Positions 14,725 through 22,254 of a stretch of 31,512 nucleotides of DNA are shown one piece after another. The stretch is taken from the NCBI GenBank assembly GCA_022563275.1, contig JADFNR010000021.1:1680-33191 (forward strand), read 5' to 3'. The stretch is from Chloroflexota bacterium (GTDB lineage Bacteria > Chloroflexota > Dehalococcoidia > UBA3495). Every line of letters begins with the position of its first letter. Within the stretch, counting starts at the first letter, position 1. The position numbers and the translations under genes are program-made. The notes under the pieces are model-generated. The model saw only the letters and a list, made by a program, of their open reading frames with translations, had not been told where the DNA came from and did not search any database.

Positions 14725-15642
14725 ATGGAAGAACCCGATCTTGTCCGCCAATACTATGATGCCAGCGCAGCCACGTACCAAGATCAATATCTGCGAGATA
14801 ACCTCTACGACACCTCCAGAGATTATCCGGCCAACTATTTTCGCCTGCAACTACTTCTTAATTCGTTTATATCAAAGGGAACGAAAAGGGTTATCGAAGT
14901 CGGAGTGGGAGAAGGCACACCTCTGGCCACCCTAGGGAAAGCCGGCATCGACGTTTGGGGCTTCGACATCTCGCAGGCGATGGTGAAAAAATCCAAGCAA
15001 ACCATGCAAGACAATTCAATGGATCCGGATCAGATTTTTTGGGGAGACATTCAGGATCCTACAACATACGTGCACGCGCTGAGAGACGGGCCGTTCGACG
15101 GACTCATGGCCATGGGAGTCATGCCTCACGTCGAAAACGACGAAATGGTTCTTCATAACATGGCCCTCATGATCCGGCCGGGCGGAAGCGTGTTTGTTGA
15201 ATTTCGTAACAAACTATTTTCTCTATTTACGTTCAACCGAAATACTATGGACTTTATCCTCGACGATCTCTTATCGGGTGTGAGTCCCGAACTGAAAGAC
15301 CTTGTTGCAAAGGATATCAGCCAGCGCATCCGAATGGACATGCCTCAACCTCGAATGGGTAGCTCATGTGAACCAGGGTATGACGCCATCCTTTCCAAGT
15401 TTCACAACCCTTTTGAAATTGCCGAACTCTTCCGACGACATCAGTTCGAGGACATTAAGCTTCTCTGGTACCACTACCACCCCGCTATGCCCTATTTGGA
15501 AGAGAAGATGCCCGAACTGTACCGCACAGAATCAATTCGGCTTGAACACGAGGCATCTAATTGGCGGGGGTTCTTCCTCTGTTCTGCCTTCGTTGTAGAG
15601 GCTGTCAAAAAGGGGTCGACTAAGGAGGTGCATGTTGGCTGA
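14725..15642 (+). CDS. Class I SAM-dependent methyltransferase (element cargo)
   Basis: 305 residues from ATG 14725 (GAGG eight bases upstream; GTG 14722 is an alternative). Motif I EVGVGEGTP (58-66), the acidic end of strand beta-2 in VWGFDIS (Asp81), the motif-IV region GPFDGLMAMGVMPHV and the motif-VI region LMIRPGGSVFVEFRN define a Rossmann methyltransferase of the PF13649/PF08241 type. The C-terminal 130 residues (from FTFNRNTMDFILDDLL) have no family signature I recognise and may bind the substrate. It lies inside the tRNA-Glu element and overlaps the next gene by 11 bases, so the two products are probably made together. The substrate is unknown; similar pairs occur in surface-polysaccharide and small-molecule clusters (general knowledge), but no such cluster is present here. 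Confidence 0.85.
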   Translation: MEEPDLVRQYYDASAATYQDQYLRDNLYDTSRDYPANYFRLQLLLNSFISKGTKRVIEVGVGEGTPLATLGKAGIDVWGFDISQAMVKKSKQTMQDNSMDPDQIFWGDIQDPTTYVHALRDGPFDGLMAMGVMPHVENDEMVLHNMALMIRPGGSVFVEFRNKLFSLFTFNRNTMDFILDDLLSGVSPELKDLVAKDISQRIRMDMPQPRMGSSCEPGYDAILSKFHNPFEIAELFRRHQFEDIKLLWYHYHPAMPYLEEKMPELYRTESIRLEHEASNWRGFFLCSAFVVEAVKKGSTKEVHVG

Positions 15643-16948
15643 CGCAGCACCCATTCCGGTACCGTCTACGCCTCAGGACCTGGGCAACGAGATGCATGCC
15701 TTCCTGGAAGAGTTATTTCCGATCTGTCGGAGTCTTACTGGAGATGGGGTGCGCGAGACATTGCAAGCCATCAAAAGGCACATTCCTCTTCAGATACACG
15801 AGGTCCCGAGTGGGACACAGGCCTTTGACTGGACGGTCCCTAAGGAATGGGGTATCAGAGACGCTTTCATAGAAGACGAGACCGGCCATCGAATCGTCGA
15901 TTTTAAACGAAATAATCTCCACGTGGTTGGATACTCAGTCCCCGTGAACCAATGGCTTTCCCTCGATGAGTTGCAAGACCATCTCTACAGTCTAGAGGAC
16001 CAACCTGATGCTATTCCGTACGTGACATCCTACTATGAGGAGCGCTGGGGATTCTGTATCGCTCACCGCGAAAGAGCCCAGTTAAAGGAAGGGCGATACC
16101 GGGTCTATATAAACGCCGTATTGGAAGATGGTCAACTAACTTATGGGGAGTGCATAATCCAAGGCAGCAGTCAGAAGGAAGTATTCATCTCAACATACGT
16201 TTGTCATCCTTCCATGGCCAACAACGAGTTATCCGGACCAGTAGTTGCCACTTTCCTGGCAAAGTGGATAGCCACCGCGCCTAGGAAATACACCTATCGG
16301 TTCGTCTTCGTGCCGGAAACCATCGGATCTCTCCTGTACTTGAGCAGGAACCTGGAGGCATTGAAGGAAAATGTTGTAGTTGGCTTCAATCTCTCGTGTC
16401 TGGGCGACGAACGAGCGTACTCGTACGTGGCATCCCGCTACGGCAATACTATGGCCGATAGATTTGCTGACAACGTTCTTCGATTCCTGCATCCAGATTT
16501 TATAAAGTACTCATTCTTGGACCGTGGGAGCGATGAGCGGCAGTATTGCAGCCCAGGTGTGGACCTACCCTTAGTAACGCTTTGCCGCAGCAAATACGAT
16601 ACCTACCCTGAATATCACACTTCCCTAGACAACCTTGAATTCGTAACCCCTGAGGGCCTTCGGGGAGGGTACGAAATGGTCCAAACATGCGTTCAGCTTG
16701 CAGAAAGTAATGCGACGTACCAGGTCACTGTTCGCGGTGAGCCGCAGTTAGGGAAACGAGGGTTGTATCCCACGATCAGCTACAAGAATTCGGCGAATTC
16801 TACGAAGGCTCTCCTGGATTTTCTCGCGTATGCGGACGGCACAAATGACCTGGTAGACATCAGCAATCTTATATCCGTCCCTACTTGGGAACTGACCCCA
16901 ATTACTGCTCAGCTACTTACGCACGGGTTAATAAAGCAAATCTCTTAA
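15632..16948 (+). CDS. DUF4910 / aminopeptidase-like domain protein with C-terminal winged helix (element cargo)
   Basis: 438 residues with an M28-like zinc-peptidase fold of the DUF4910/DUF2172 group. I see the N-terminal ELFPICRSLTGDGVRETL start, the insert domain with WTVPKEWGIRDAFI, and potential metal or active-site residues in TYVCHPSMANNELSG (His192, Asn198), VPETIGS (Glu229), LDRGSDERQY (Asp297) and YPEYHTSLDN (His329). Residues from about 370 form a winged-helix-like tail. The biochemical activity of this group is largely uncharacterised; hydrolase or amide-bond chemistry on a modified sugar or peptide is inferred. ATG 15632 is three bases from a strong AAGGAGG located within the end of the methyltransferase gene, indicating translational coupling. 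The broken integrase starts 10 bases after its stop, suggesting a three-gene transcript. Confidence 0.82.
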   Translation: MLADAAPIPVPSTPQDLGNEMHAFLEELFPICRSLTGDGVRETLQAIKRHIPLQIHEVPSGTQAFDWTVPKEWGIRDAFIEDETGHRIVDFKRNNLHVVGYSVPVNQWLSLDELQDHLYSLEDQPDAIPYVTSYYEERWGFCIAHRERAQLKEGRYRVYINAVLEDGQLTYGECIIQGSSQKEVFISTYVCHPSMANNELSGPVVATFLAKWIATAPRKYTYRFVFVPETIGSLLYLSRNLEALKENVVVGFNLSCLGDERAYSYVASRYGNTMADRFADNVLRFLHPDFIKYSFLDRGSDERQYCSPGVDLPLVTLCRSKYDTYPEYHTSLDNLEFVTPEGLRGGYEMVQTCVQLAESNATYQVTVRGEPQLGKRGLYPTISYKNSANSTKALLDFLAYADGTNDLVDISNLISVPTWELTPITAQLLTHGLIKQIS

Positions 16949-16957
16949 ACGGAAGGG

Positions 16958-17973
16958 ATGGACCATTGGGGGAATTTTGGTGGGTATATCAAGCCCACGA
17001 AGGAAACATTTGGTTCATTCTTGCAAAGATATCTCGACGACTACATCAATAGTCAGATACGTGCCACAACGCTTGAGGCGTACCAGCAACGGGGGGAACA
17101 TCTGATCGATAGCCTCGGTCATATCCCGGTGGCGGAACTACGGCCTGAGCATATCCATCGGTACTACCGAGAGAAGAGTAAGACACTTTCTCCTGGGACT
17201 TTGATTAAACATCACAACCTACTTCGGTCGGCTCTGAGTCGGGGCGTCAAATGGCGAACTCTTACCCGCAACGTGGCTGAGGCTGTGGACCCGCCAAGGT
17301 CCAGCAGGAAAGAAATGCGGGCTTTAACCGGTCTTGAGGTTCACCGGCTTCTGGCGGCTTGCGAACACACAATTTGGTATCCGATGTTCCACACTCTGAC
17401 CTGGACCGGGCTTCGTCGGTCAGAATTGCTCGTGTTGGGCTGGAAAGACACTGATTTGATCTTGGCGAGTCTCAGGGTGGTCTAGTCCCTCCAACGCCTA
17501 AATACCGGAGCATTCATCGTCCAGGAGCCAAAGACCGCCAAAGGGCGGCGTACCATCGCCTTATCGCCTGCTTCGTGCCTTGTACTACGGAAACACAAAG
17601 AGAAGCAGGAAAAGGACGCCGACTTGCTTGGGAGACAATTAACTGGAGATGACTATGTATTCAGTCACCCCGACGGCTCACCGCGAGACCCTTCGACGTT
17701 GACTCTGGCCTTCAGGCGGCTAACCAGGCGGATAGGTCTTGAAGGTGTCAGATTGCATGTTCTCAGGCACACGATGGCATCCTTGTACCTGGAGCAAGGC
17801 GCAATCCTAAAACCGTCGCTGAACGCCTTGGACATGCAAGTGTCAGTATTACTCTGGATCTGTATTCCCATTGCCTTCCAGGTATTCAGGAAGCAGCTGC
17901 GGTTCAGTCTGATACTGCGATGGGGCAAGCCAAATTACCCTCAAATAAGGTGACCTCTGAGCAATATGGTTAG
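16958..17973 (+). pseudogene. Tyrosine recombinase (integrase) with amber codon and frameshift
   Basis: The first 175 codons encode an SAM-like core-binding domain (SFLQRYLDDYINSQIRATTLEAYQQR onward) and the start of the catalytic domain with the active-site Arg of WTGLRRSEL (Arg153). An in-frame TAG at 17483-17485 follows LRVV; the same frame then continues with SLQRLNTGAFIVQ and EPKTAKGRRTI (catalytic Lys), and LHVLRHTMASLYLEQGA (His-x-x-Arg). Near 17803 one base is missing; one frame over, the protein resumes as NPKTVAERLGHASVSITLDL and YSHC, with the final His and the catalytic Tyr, ending at TAG 17971-17973. All six catalytic residues survive, so the lesions look recent. It is the likely integrase of the tRNA-Glu element. 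Confidence 0.9.
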
Positions 17974-17988
17974 CAATCCGTTAGCAAA
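17969..17988 (+). repeat. Candidate integrase arm-type sites, right end
   Basis: GTTAGCAA occurs at 17969-17976 and again at 17980-17987, 11 bases apart (one helical turn), overlapping the last codon and stop of the integrase frame. A third copy is at the left end (13739-13746). Confidence 0.45.
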
Positions 17989-18004
17989 CTGGCAAAAGAA
18001 AAGA

Positions 18005-18037
18005 AAAGACCCTTGGATAATACCAGGGGTCTTTTTT
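18005..18037. terminator. Terminator between integrase and tRNA-Glu, likely bidirectional
   Basis: A 12-bp stem AAAGACCCTTGG/CCAGGGGTCTTT (one G-T) with loop ATAATA, followed by a T run to 18037 on the plus strand. On the minus strand the stem is followed by TTTTCTTTTC. It ends the integrase transcript and can also end tRNA-Glu transcription, replacing the host terminator displaced to 13532-13566. Confidence 0.85.
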
Positions 18038-18049
18038 GTGCCTAAGAAC

Positions 18050-18098
18050 TGGTACCCCGGATGGGCTTCGATCCCATGATCTCCACCTTGAAAGGGTG
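18050..18098. repeat. Right attachment site within intact tRNA-Glu
   Basis: 49 bases identical to 13575-13623. The identity block starts exactly at the encoded CCA end and stops in the 5' strand of the anticodon stem, consistent with strand exchange in or near the anticodon loop as in many tRNA-targeting tyrosine recombinases. Confidence 0.9.
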
Positions 18099-18127
18099 GC
18101 GTCCTAACCGGGCTAGACGACCGGGGC
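18050..18127 (-). tRNA. tRNA-Glu (anticodon UUC), CCA encoded, element integration target
   Basis: A 78-nt cloverleaf on the minus strand: acceptor GCCCCGG/CCGGGGT (G-U at pair 1-72), D stem GTCT/GGAC, anticodon stem CCACC/GGTGG around CTTTCAA (anticodon TTC), T stem ATGGG/CCCAT perfect. The T loop reads ATCGAAG, so the near-universal T54 is A and position 60 is G. CCA is encoded at 18050-18052. The gene is intact after insertion of the element at its 3' end. Confidence 0.95.
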
Positions 18128-18140
18128 ACAAGCGTATTCT

Positions 18141-18169
18141 ACTATAGCGCCGATCCTATTGGTAGAAGC
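18141..18169 (-). promoter_or_regulatory. Weak candidate promoter for tRNA-Glu
   Basis: On the minus strand TATAGT (18146-18141) lies 13 bases before the tRNA 5' end, with a poor -35 (GCTTCT, 18169-18164) at 17-base spacing. The -10 box is good and the position suits a tRNA gene. Confidence 0.3.
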
Positions 18170-18191
18170 GTGACGGTATAAATCAGGCTTG

Positions 18192-18212
18192 GCTGATAGC
18201 TGATAGCTGATA
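18192..18212. repeat. GCTGATA x3 tandem heptamer
   Basis: Three exact copies of GCTGATA follow one another, then GCTGG. They lie between argC's stop and the tRNA-Glu promoter region. This is probably a slippage microsatellite. Confidence 0.7.
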
Positions 18213-18228
18213 GCTGGAAGCTACTGGG

Positions 18229-19260
18229 CTACGGATATACCGCCAACGCCTCCAGGGATGTTTCCTCCGGGAACCCGCACATCACGTTCATGTTCTGCAC
18301 GGCCTGCCCGGCGGCCCCCTTCACCAGGTTGTCCAGGCAACTTATGACGATCAATCGTCCCGTGCGTTGGTCGATGGCAGGGTGGACCAGGCACAGGTTG
18401 TTGCCCAAGGTCTGCTTGGTTTGGGGGGGAATGGGCACCACCCGCACGAACGGGTCGTCTGCATAGTAATCCCGGTACAGGTCCAGCATCTTTTCATGAC
18501 CCTCGTCACCGGCCCATCTATCCGGCTCGGTCAGGGTTGCGTAGCAGGAACTTAATATGCCCCGGGTCATGGGAACCAGGTGGGTCAAGAAGGTCAGATT
18601 GAGCGGTTTCTTGGCCAGTGGAGTCAGTTCCTGGGTTATCTCAGGCAAGTGCCGGTGGCCTTCCAGCGCGTAGGCGAAGACGTTCTCGTTCACCTCCGAG
18701 AAATGGTTGGTCATGTTCAGGCTCCGGCCGCCGCCCGACACCCCCGATTTGGCGTCGACGATGATGTCTTGAGTGATGACCCCCGCGGCCACCGCCGGGG
18801 CCAGGCCCAAGATGGCGCTGGTGGGGTAGCAGCCAGGGTTGGCGACCAGGCGGGAATTCTTAACGTCCTCGCGGTGCAGTTCGGTTAGGCCGTAGACGGC
18901 CTCCTCAAGGTAGGTGGGGTCCGGGTGGGCCACCCCGTACCATTCCTCATACTCATCGGCCTGTTTCAAGCGGAAATCGGCGCTGATGTCGATGACCTTC
19001 ACACCCTGTTCCAGCACCGGAATGCAGGCCTCAGCGCTGGCTTTGTGGGGCAGGGCCGAGAACACCAGGTCCAGACTGCCGCTCAGTTCCGGCTCAATGG
19101 TCAGGTCCATGGCGGTCAAGTGGGGGAACACCTCGTGCAACTTCTGCCCGGCGGCGCTTCTGCCCGTGACCGAGGTTACTTCCACCTCAGGGTGACGGTA
19201 CAGGATGCGGGCCAACTCGCTTCCTGCGTAACCGGTGATGTTGATGATCCCTACTTTCAT
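18229..19260 (-). CDS. argC: N-acetyl-gamma-glutamyl-phosphate reductase
   Basis: 343 residues, full length. The NAD(P)-binding start MKVGIINITGYAGSELARIL and the active-site NPGCYPTSAILGLAPAV (nucleophilic Cys) identify ArgC, which reduces N-acetylglutamyl-phosphate in arginine synthesis. Further family marks are SALPHKAS, DISADFRL, KSGVSGGGR and the C-terminal LDNLVKGAAGQAVQNMN. The N-terminal motif reads NITGYAG where GATGYAG is usual, so the first dinucleotide-loop residues are atypical. ATG with AAGGGT upstream. It starts 16 bases after the endonuclease III gene and may be co-transcribed with it. No other arg gene is present in the window. Confidence 0.95.
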   Translation of the reverse strand: MKVGIINITGYAGSELARILYRHPEVEVTSVTGRSAAGQKLHEVFPHLTAMDLTIEPELSGSLDLVFSALPHKASAEACIPVLEQGVKVIDISADFRLKQADEYEEWYGVAHPDPTYLEEAVYGLTELHREDVKNSRLVANPGCYPTSAILGLAPAVAAGVITQDIIVDAKSGVSGGGRSLNMTNHFSEVNENVFAYALEGHRHLPEITQELTPLAKKPLNLTFLTHLVPMTRGILSSCYATLTEPDRWAGDEGHEKMLDLYRDYYADDPFVRVVPIPPQTKQTLGNNLCLVHPAIDQRTGRLIVISCLDNLVKGAAGQAVQNMNVMCGFPEETSLEALAVYP

Positions 19261-19276
19261 GTCGCTTACCCTTCGT

Positions 19277-20074
19277 TTACGGGGTTTCAGATTGGGGAAC
19301 GTGGGGCGTGGGCGCCCCGCCCGTTCCGGCCAAAGTTTGTTCTTCTTGGGCGGCCAATGTGGCTAGGTCCGCCTTGCTCATGAACTTCTTTCGAGAGGGA
19401 CAGAGCCCCCCAACCACGCACTCGGGACATAAGGGCCGTTGGGCCCGGCACACTTGGCGGCCGTGATTGATGTACGAGATGTGGAAGTTGAATACTTCTC
19501 CAGGATCGACCTTGTCTTCCAGTATATCGTGGGCCTTGTCCACGCTCACTTTGGGGCCGATGACCCCCAGGCGTTGGCACACCCGGTAGATGTGGGTGTC
19601 TACCGCCATGGCCGGCATGCCCAGGGAAAAGCTTAGCACGATTCCGGCCGACTTTGGGCCGATGCCGGGTAGCTGCCGGAGCCAGGCCTTGGCATCGTTC
19701 AAGGGCATCTCCCGCAGGAACGACAGGTCTAGCGAACCGTTCAGCTCCAGGACCCGTTTCAAGACTTCTTTGATGCGGGGGGCCTTGATCTTGGCCAGTC
19801 CTCCGGGGGCAATGGCCATTTCTATGTCCGTTATCTCGGCTGAGGCCACCTCTTCCAGGGTGACGAAGCGGTCCATCAGGCGGCGGTACGCCCGGCTGGA
19901 GTTGATGTCGGAGGTGTGCTGGGAAAGGATGGTGAAGACCATCTCGTCGGTGGGCGGCAGGCGTGGTTCCTGGGAGAATGGGCCGTATTGCGCGGTCATC
20001 ATCTCGATGGTCCGGGCGATATCGGCCTTGCTCTTGGTCCTGGGGGCCCTTTTATTAACGTTGGGTTTAGGCAC
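19277..20074 (-). CDS. nth: Endonuclease III-type DNA glycosylase/AP lyase with Fe-S cluster
   Basis: 265 residues. The helix-hairpin-helix LPGIGPKSAGIVLSFSLG carries the catalytic Lys, and VDTHIYRVCQRLG the catalytic Asp. The [4Fe-4S] loop is exactly C-X6-C-X2-C-X5-C (CRAQRPLCPECVVGGLC). Endonuclease III removes oxidised pyrimidines and cuts at abasic sites; the GPK instead of GRK in the hairpin is seen in divergent Nth/HhH-GPD members, so substrate range is uncertain. Compared with E. coli Nth (211 residues) it has an extended basic N-terminus and a C-terminal tail of about 35 residues rich in Ala/Gln/Pro. The start GTG at 20074 lacks a ribosome site; internal starts are possible. Confidence 0.88.
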   Translation of the reverse strand: MPKPNVNKRAPRTKSKADIARTIEMMTAQYGPFSQEPRLPPTDEMVFTILSQHTSDINSSRAYRRLMDRFVTLEEVASAEITDIEMAIAPGGLAKIKAPRIKEVLKRVLELNGSLDLSFLREMPLNDAKAWLRQLPGIGPKSAGIVLSFSLGMPAMAVDTHIYRVCQRLGVIGPKVSVDKAHDILEDKVDPGEVFNFHISYINHGRQVCRAQRPLCPECVVGGLCPSRKKFMSKADLATLAAQEEQTLAGTGGAPTPHVPQSETP

Positions 20075-20152
20075 GGTTTTTATTCGTTGAGGACGGAATT
20101 GGTTACCGGTCCGGCACAGGTGAAGATCTTAGCACCCGCTTGGCTGAAAATA

Positions 20153-20183
20153 GAAAACCGGGAGGCTTAGCCTCCCGGTTTTC
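20153..20183 (-). terminator. Strong terminator of the peptide ABC transporter operon
   Basis: A perfect 14-bp stem (GAAAACCGGGAGGC and its complement) with a 3-base loop lies 29 bases past the stop of the last ATPase gene. On the minus strand it is followed by TATTTTC. The symmetric A/T flanks would let it work in both directions. Confidence 0.85.
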
Positions 20184-20211
20184 TTAGGTCCCTATCTTGG
20201 TATCGGGAACT

Positions 20212-21216
20212 TTAGAACAGGTGGCAACTAAGTGAGTGCCCAGGCGAGATCTCTTTAGTCTCGGGCTTTTCCACGGAGCAACGGTCCATGGCGGCGGGGC
20301 AACGGGGGTGGAAGTAGCAACCCGACGGTGGATTCAGCGGCGAGGGGACCTCGCCCTGGAGGATTATCTCCTCCTGTTCCATGTCGGGATGGGAGGGCAA
20401 CGCCGCCGACATCAGGGCCTTGGTGTACGGGTGGGACGGATTGGTAAACAGCTCCTTCACCGGGGAGAGCTCCACGATCTGCCCCAGGTACATGACCGCC
20501 ACCCAGGTGCACATGTAGCGCACGGTGGCCAGGTCGTGGGCGATCAGCATGTAGGCTACGTTGTACTCGGCCTGCAGGTCTTTCAGCAGGTTCATGATCT
20601 GGGCCCGGATGGAAACGTCCAGAGCCGACACCGGCTCGTCCAGCACGATGACCCGGGGGTTCAAAGCCAGCGCCCGGGCGATGGCCAGCCTTTGGCGTTG
20701 CCCACCGGAGAACTCATGGGGAAAGAGGTTGCGGTGGTATTCGTTCAAGCCGACGTCATTCAACAGTTTTATCACGCGCTCTTGCTGTTCGGCCCGGGTG
20801 ATGTCCCAGTTGATGACCATTGGCTCGGCGATGATGTCCTTGACCCGCATGCGGGGGTTCAGCGAACTCCACGGGTCCTGGAATACCGCTTGCACCGAAC
20901 TCCGGTACGACTTTCTAACGGCGGACGAGGTATGGTGGACGTCCTGGCCCTCGAAGAGGATGCTGCCCTCGGTGGGCTCCTCAAGCATCAGCATCATCTT
21001 TGCGGTGGTGCTTTTGCCACAGCCGGACTCGCCAACGACTCCCAGGGTTTCACCGGCGCGTAGCTCGAAGGAGATGTCGTCCACTGCTTTGATGTAGCCG
21101 GTAATTCTAGAGATCAACAATCCCTTGGTCACCGGGAAGTATTTCTTCAGGTTTTTGGCTTCGAGCAATACCTGTCCGCGCTGGGTGGTAGGGGCGGGCG
21201 ATTCTATAGTGGTCAT
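20212..21216 (-). CDS. Peptide/nickel-type ABC transporter ATP-binding protein (OppF/DppF-like)
   Basis: 334 residues from ATG 21216, which overlaps the preceding ATPase stop as ATGA; the longer frame to 21231 would lie inside that gene. Walker [16 protein letters not shown]-loop [12 protein letters not shown], signature [15 protein letters not shown], Walker [13 protein letters not shown] and the switch His in [10 protein letters not shown] are all intact. The C-terminal oligopeptide/dipeptide (oligo_HPY) domain shows [13 protein letters not shown] and [13 protein letters not shown]. It energises uptake through the two neighbouring permeases, pairing with the upstream OppD-like ATPase. It is the last gene of the operon; a strong terminator follows. 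Confidence 0.94.
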   Translation of the reverse strand: MTTIESPAPTTQRGQVLLEAKNLKKYFPVTKGLLISRITGYIKAVDDISFELRAGETLGVVGESGCGKSTTAKMMLMLEEPTEGSILFEGQDVHHTSSAVRKSYRSSVQAVFQDPWSSLNPRMRVKDIIAEPMVINWDITRAEQQERVIKLLNDVGLNEYHRNLFPHEFSGGQRQRLAIARALALNPRVIVLDEPVSALDVSIRAQIMNLLKDLQAEYNVAYMLIAHDLATVRYMCTWVAVMYLGQIVELSPVKELFTNPSHPYTKALMSAALPSHPDMEQEEIILQGEVPSPLNPPSGCYFHPRCPAAMDRCSVEKPETKEISPGHSLSCHLF

Positions 21217-22202
21217 TCCAACTTCCAACATGAGGCGACATGGCCGTCAGCCACCGCCATCGAATCTGGATATTGTTCCCGGCACTTGTCCATCACTACG
21301 GGACATCGGTTCGCGAAGGCGCAACCTACCGGCAGGTCATGGAGGGGAGGGGGTTGGCCTTCGATCGAGTACAGCCGGTCAACGTCCCGGTCCATCTTTG
21401 GAACTGAGGCCAATAACGCTTCGGTGTAGGGATGGGACGGGTTGTTGAAGATGTCTCTAACGCTGCCGTGCTCGACGATGCGCCCGGCGTACATCACCGC
21501 GACACGGTCGCACATCTTGGCGACGATGCCAAAGTCGTGGGTGATGAAGATTATCGAGAGGTTCGCGTCCCGCTGTATGTCCTTGAGCAGTTTCAGGTAT
21601 TGGGCCTGAATGGTCACGTCCAGTGACGTGGTCGGTTCGTCGGCGATGAGCACCTGCGGTTGGCATGAGATGCCGATGGCCCCGACGACCCTTTGGCGCA
21701 TACCGCCACTCATCTGATGGGGATAGTCCTTCATTCGGGATTCTGCAGCGGGGATGTTGACCTTTCGCAGCATTTCGAGGGCCTTTTCCGTCACCGAACG
21801 TTTCGGTATGTCCTGGTGAATCCTTATGGCCTCTTCTACCTGGTTCCCGATGGAGAAAACCGGGTTCAGAGAGGTCATGGGGTCCTGGATGATGAGGGCG
21901 ATCTTGCTGCCCCGGATGCGGGCCATCTCCTGCTCGGAGATCTCAAGGATGTCATCGCCGTCTAGGATTATCTTTCCCGAAACGATGCGTCCGGGCGGAA
22001 TGGGAATCAACCGCATGAGCGAGAGCATGGTCACGGACTTGCCGCAGCCCGACTCTCCAACGATTCCCAGGGTTTCGCCCCTGCGCAGGTCGAAGGAGAT
22101 CCCGTCAACGGCTTTCACCGTCCCCCAGCGGGTCGTGAAGTAAGTCCGCAGGTCCTCGACCGTTAAAACAGTCTCCGTGTTTATTCTGGTTTCCGTGACC
22201 AT
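21213..22202 (-). CDS. Peptide/nickel-type ABC transporter ATP-binding protein (OppD/DppD-like)
   Basis: 329 residues. Walker [20 protein letters not shown]-loop [19 protein letters not shown], signature [15 protein letters not shown], Walker [17 protein letters not shown] and His switch [14 protein letters not shown] are intact. The C-terminal oligo_HPY region contains [16 protein letters not shown] and [17 protein letters not shown], whose cysteines could bind a metal or Fe-S cluster as reported for DppD. ATG with AGAGG upstream. Together with the OppF-like protein it forms the heterodimeric motor of the importer encoded by this operon. Confidence 0.95.
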   Translation of the reverse strand: MVTETRINTETVLTVEDLRTYFTTRWGTVKAVDGISFDLRRGETLGIVGESGCGKSVTMLSLMRLIPIPPGRIVSGKIILDGDDILEISEQEMARIRGSKIALIIQDPMTSLNPVFSIGNQVEEAIRIHQDIPKRSVTEKALEMLRKVNIPAAESRMKDYPHQMSGGMRQRVVGAIGISCQPQVLIADEPTTSLDVTIQAQYLKLLKDIQRDANLSIIFITHDFGIVAKMCDRVAVMYAGRIVEHGSVRDIFNNPSHPYTEALLASVPKMDRDVDRLYSIEGQPPPLHDLPVGCAFANRCPVVMDKCREQYPDSMAVADGHVASCWKLE

Positions 22203-22254
22203 TTAAACCTCTGATTCCTTGAATCGTTGCGCCAATCGAGTAGGGCTTTTCCGG

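Larger units (their letters stand above)
13575..18098. mobile_element. Integrated element in the 3' end of tRNA-Glu, about 4.5 kb
   Basis: A 49-bp perfect direct repeat bounds this segment: 13575-13623 and 18050-18098. The right copy is the 3' part of the intact tRNA-Glu, from the CCA end into the 5' half of the anticodon stem. The left copy is the displaced fragment, after which the sequence diverges. A tyrosine-recombinase gene (broken) lies next to the intact tRNA and points at it, the usual arrangement for tRNA-borne integrative elements. Cargo is a coupled methyltransferase/aminopeptidase-like gene pair. The interior looks more AT-rich than its flanks. No replication, excisionase, transfer or capsid gene is recognisable, so it is either a small satellite-like island or a decayed remnant. 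Confidence 0.88.

Noticed and set aside
17483..17485. TAG recoding (amber readthrough as an amino acid) to explain the integrase
   Set aside because: TAG is used as the normal stop of at least five intact genes here (MetE-like, DAO oxidase, argC, oppB-like, PAC2), and the integrase also has a frameshift, so simple gene decay or sequence error is the better explanation.
18192..18212. GCTGATA repeat as a CRISPR-like or regulatory array
   Set aside because: Only three 7-bp units with no spacers; it fits a slippage microsatellite. No CRISPR array is present anywhere in the window.
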